DNA from: Penium margaritaceum
Taxonomy: Eukaryota > Streptophyta > Zygnematophyceae > Desmidiales > Peniaceae
DNA: 64,000 nt
Assembly: GCA_023375785.1 (NCBI GenBank)
Contig: SZWC01001547.1
Span: 129,512-193,511, forward strand
Direction: 5' to 3'
The notes under the pieces were generated by a model, which was not told the DNA's origin, did no database searches, and saw only the letters and a list, made by a program, of their open reading frames with translations. The stretch's first letter is position 1, and the number at the start of each line of letters is the position of its first letter. This document shows positions 63,902-64,000 of this stretch, in pieces. Position numbers and translations under genes: made by a program.

Positions 63902-64000
63902 TTTGAGCCTTTGTGATCCTCAGCGCTGCCCTTGGATGGCGGCACTACCCCTGCTTCTGCTACTGCTTCTGCCAGAAATCTGTCTGACAGAAAATGGACT
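63902..64000 (-). other. Leader of A9, to window edge
   Basis: First ~100 bp upstream of gag, matching other A leaders (TCTGTCTGACAGAAAATGG). PBS and 5' LTR lie outside the window. Confidence 0.75.

Larger units (their letters stand above)
60851..64000 (-). mobile_element. Copia-A copy A9 (-), gag-RT deletion derivative
   Basis: Minus strand: leader (cut by window edge), gag N-terminal half joined directly to RT, RNase H, polypurine tract and 3' LTR. The protease, integrase and the Gag zinc knuckle are absent. It is inserted in A8 pol. Confidence 0.9.

Noticed and set aside
1-64000. Possible host genes among the many 60-120 codon open frames on both strands
   Set aside because: Those not matching Gag or Pol lie antisense or out of frame to retroelement coding, or in LTRs and leaders, and are not conserved between copies in frame.
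1-64000. CRISPR array, tRNA, rRNA, operon or bacterial regulatory features
   Set aside because: No regular short repeat-spacer pattern, no cloverleaf or rRNA motif seen; the only tRNA-like matches are the 12-13 base primer-binding sites.
1-64000. An env-like or extra gene behind pol, suggesting a retrovirus-like element
   Set aside because: In each copy RNase H is followed within ~20-50 bp by the polypurine tract and LTR; there is no room for another gene.

Overview
The window is plant-type nuclear DNA that, as far as I can read it, consists entirely of Ty1/copia LTR retrotransposons inserted into one another. I found no host gene, tRNA, rRNA, CRISPR array or bacterial feature. A land plant (or close streptophyte relative) is suggested by Pol order PR-INT-RT-RNase H with plant-copia motifs (YVDD, GLKQA), by primer-binding sites complementary to the 3' end of initiator-Met tRNA (TGGTATCAGAGC), and by stop codons that look like decay of methylated CAG/CTG sites. 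I cannot name the species.

Two families make up the DNA; the names are mine. Copia-A has LTRs of about 737-741 bp (plus-strand start TGTTGGAAAAGGAGCC, end CTCCAGATCCAACA), a leader of about 650 bp, and one original gag-pol frame of about 1,400 codons with a Gln-rich linker between the Gag zinc knuckle and the protease. Copia-B has LTRs of about 771 bp (start TGTTGACSTG, end CAGGTTGACA), a different Gag and a related Pol. Every copy carries stops, frameshifts or deletions.

Layout. 1-1506: Copia-A copy A0 (-). 1507-2640: Copia-B LTR end, then a reversed A pol fragment. 2657-5647: A1 (+), cut by B0 (+, 5648-10368). 10369-18575: A2 and A2b (-), two internal regions sharing a central LTR. 18576-35812: a nest of B LTR, A LTR, B1, and inside B1 the two insertions A3 (-, 20224-26590, complete, target duplication CGATT) and A4 (+, 29873-35146). 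35813-42067: A5 (-). 42068-53096: a second copy of the 17862-35146 nest without A3 (A2b', B LTR, A LTR, B2, A6). 53097-58394: A7 (-) plus a repeated leader. 58395-60850: A8 (+). 60851-64000: A9 (-), a gag-RT deletion derivative running off the window.

The main structural results are: a segmental duplication of an already nested block, with A3 arriving afterwards; a tandem array sharing an LTR; two foldback (inverted-repeat) junctions; two single-N positions flanked by near-perfect repeats that are probably assembly overlaps; and recurrent G-to-A / C-to-T inactivation, including repeated loss of the integrase catalytic Glu. I saw no new biological system; the interest lies in the insertion history and the decay pattern.
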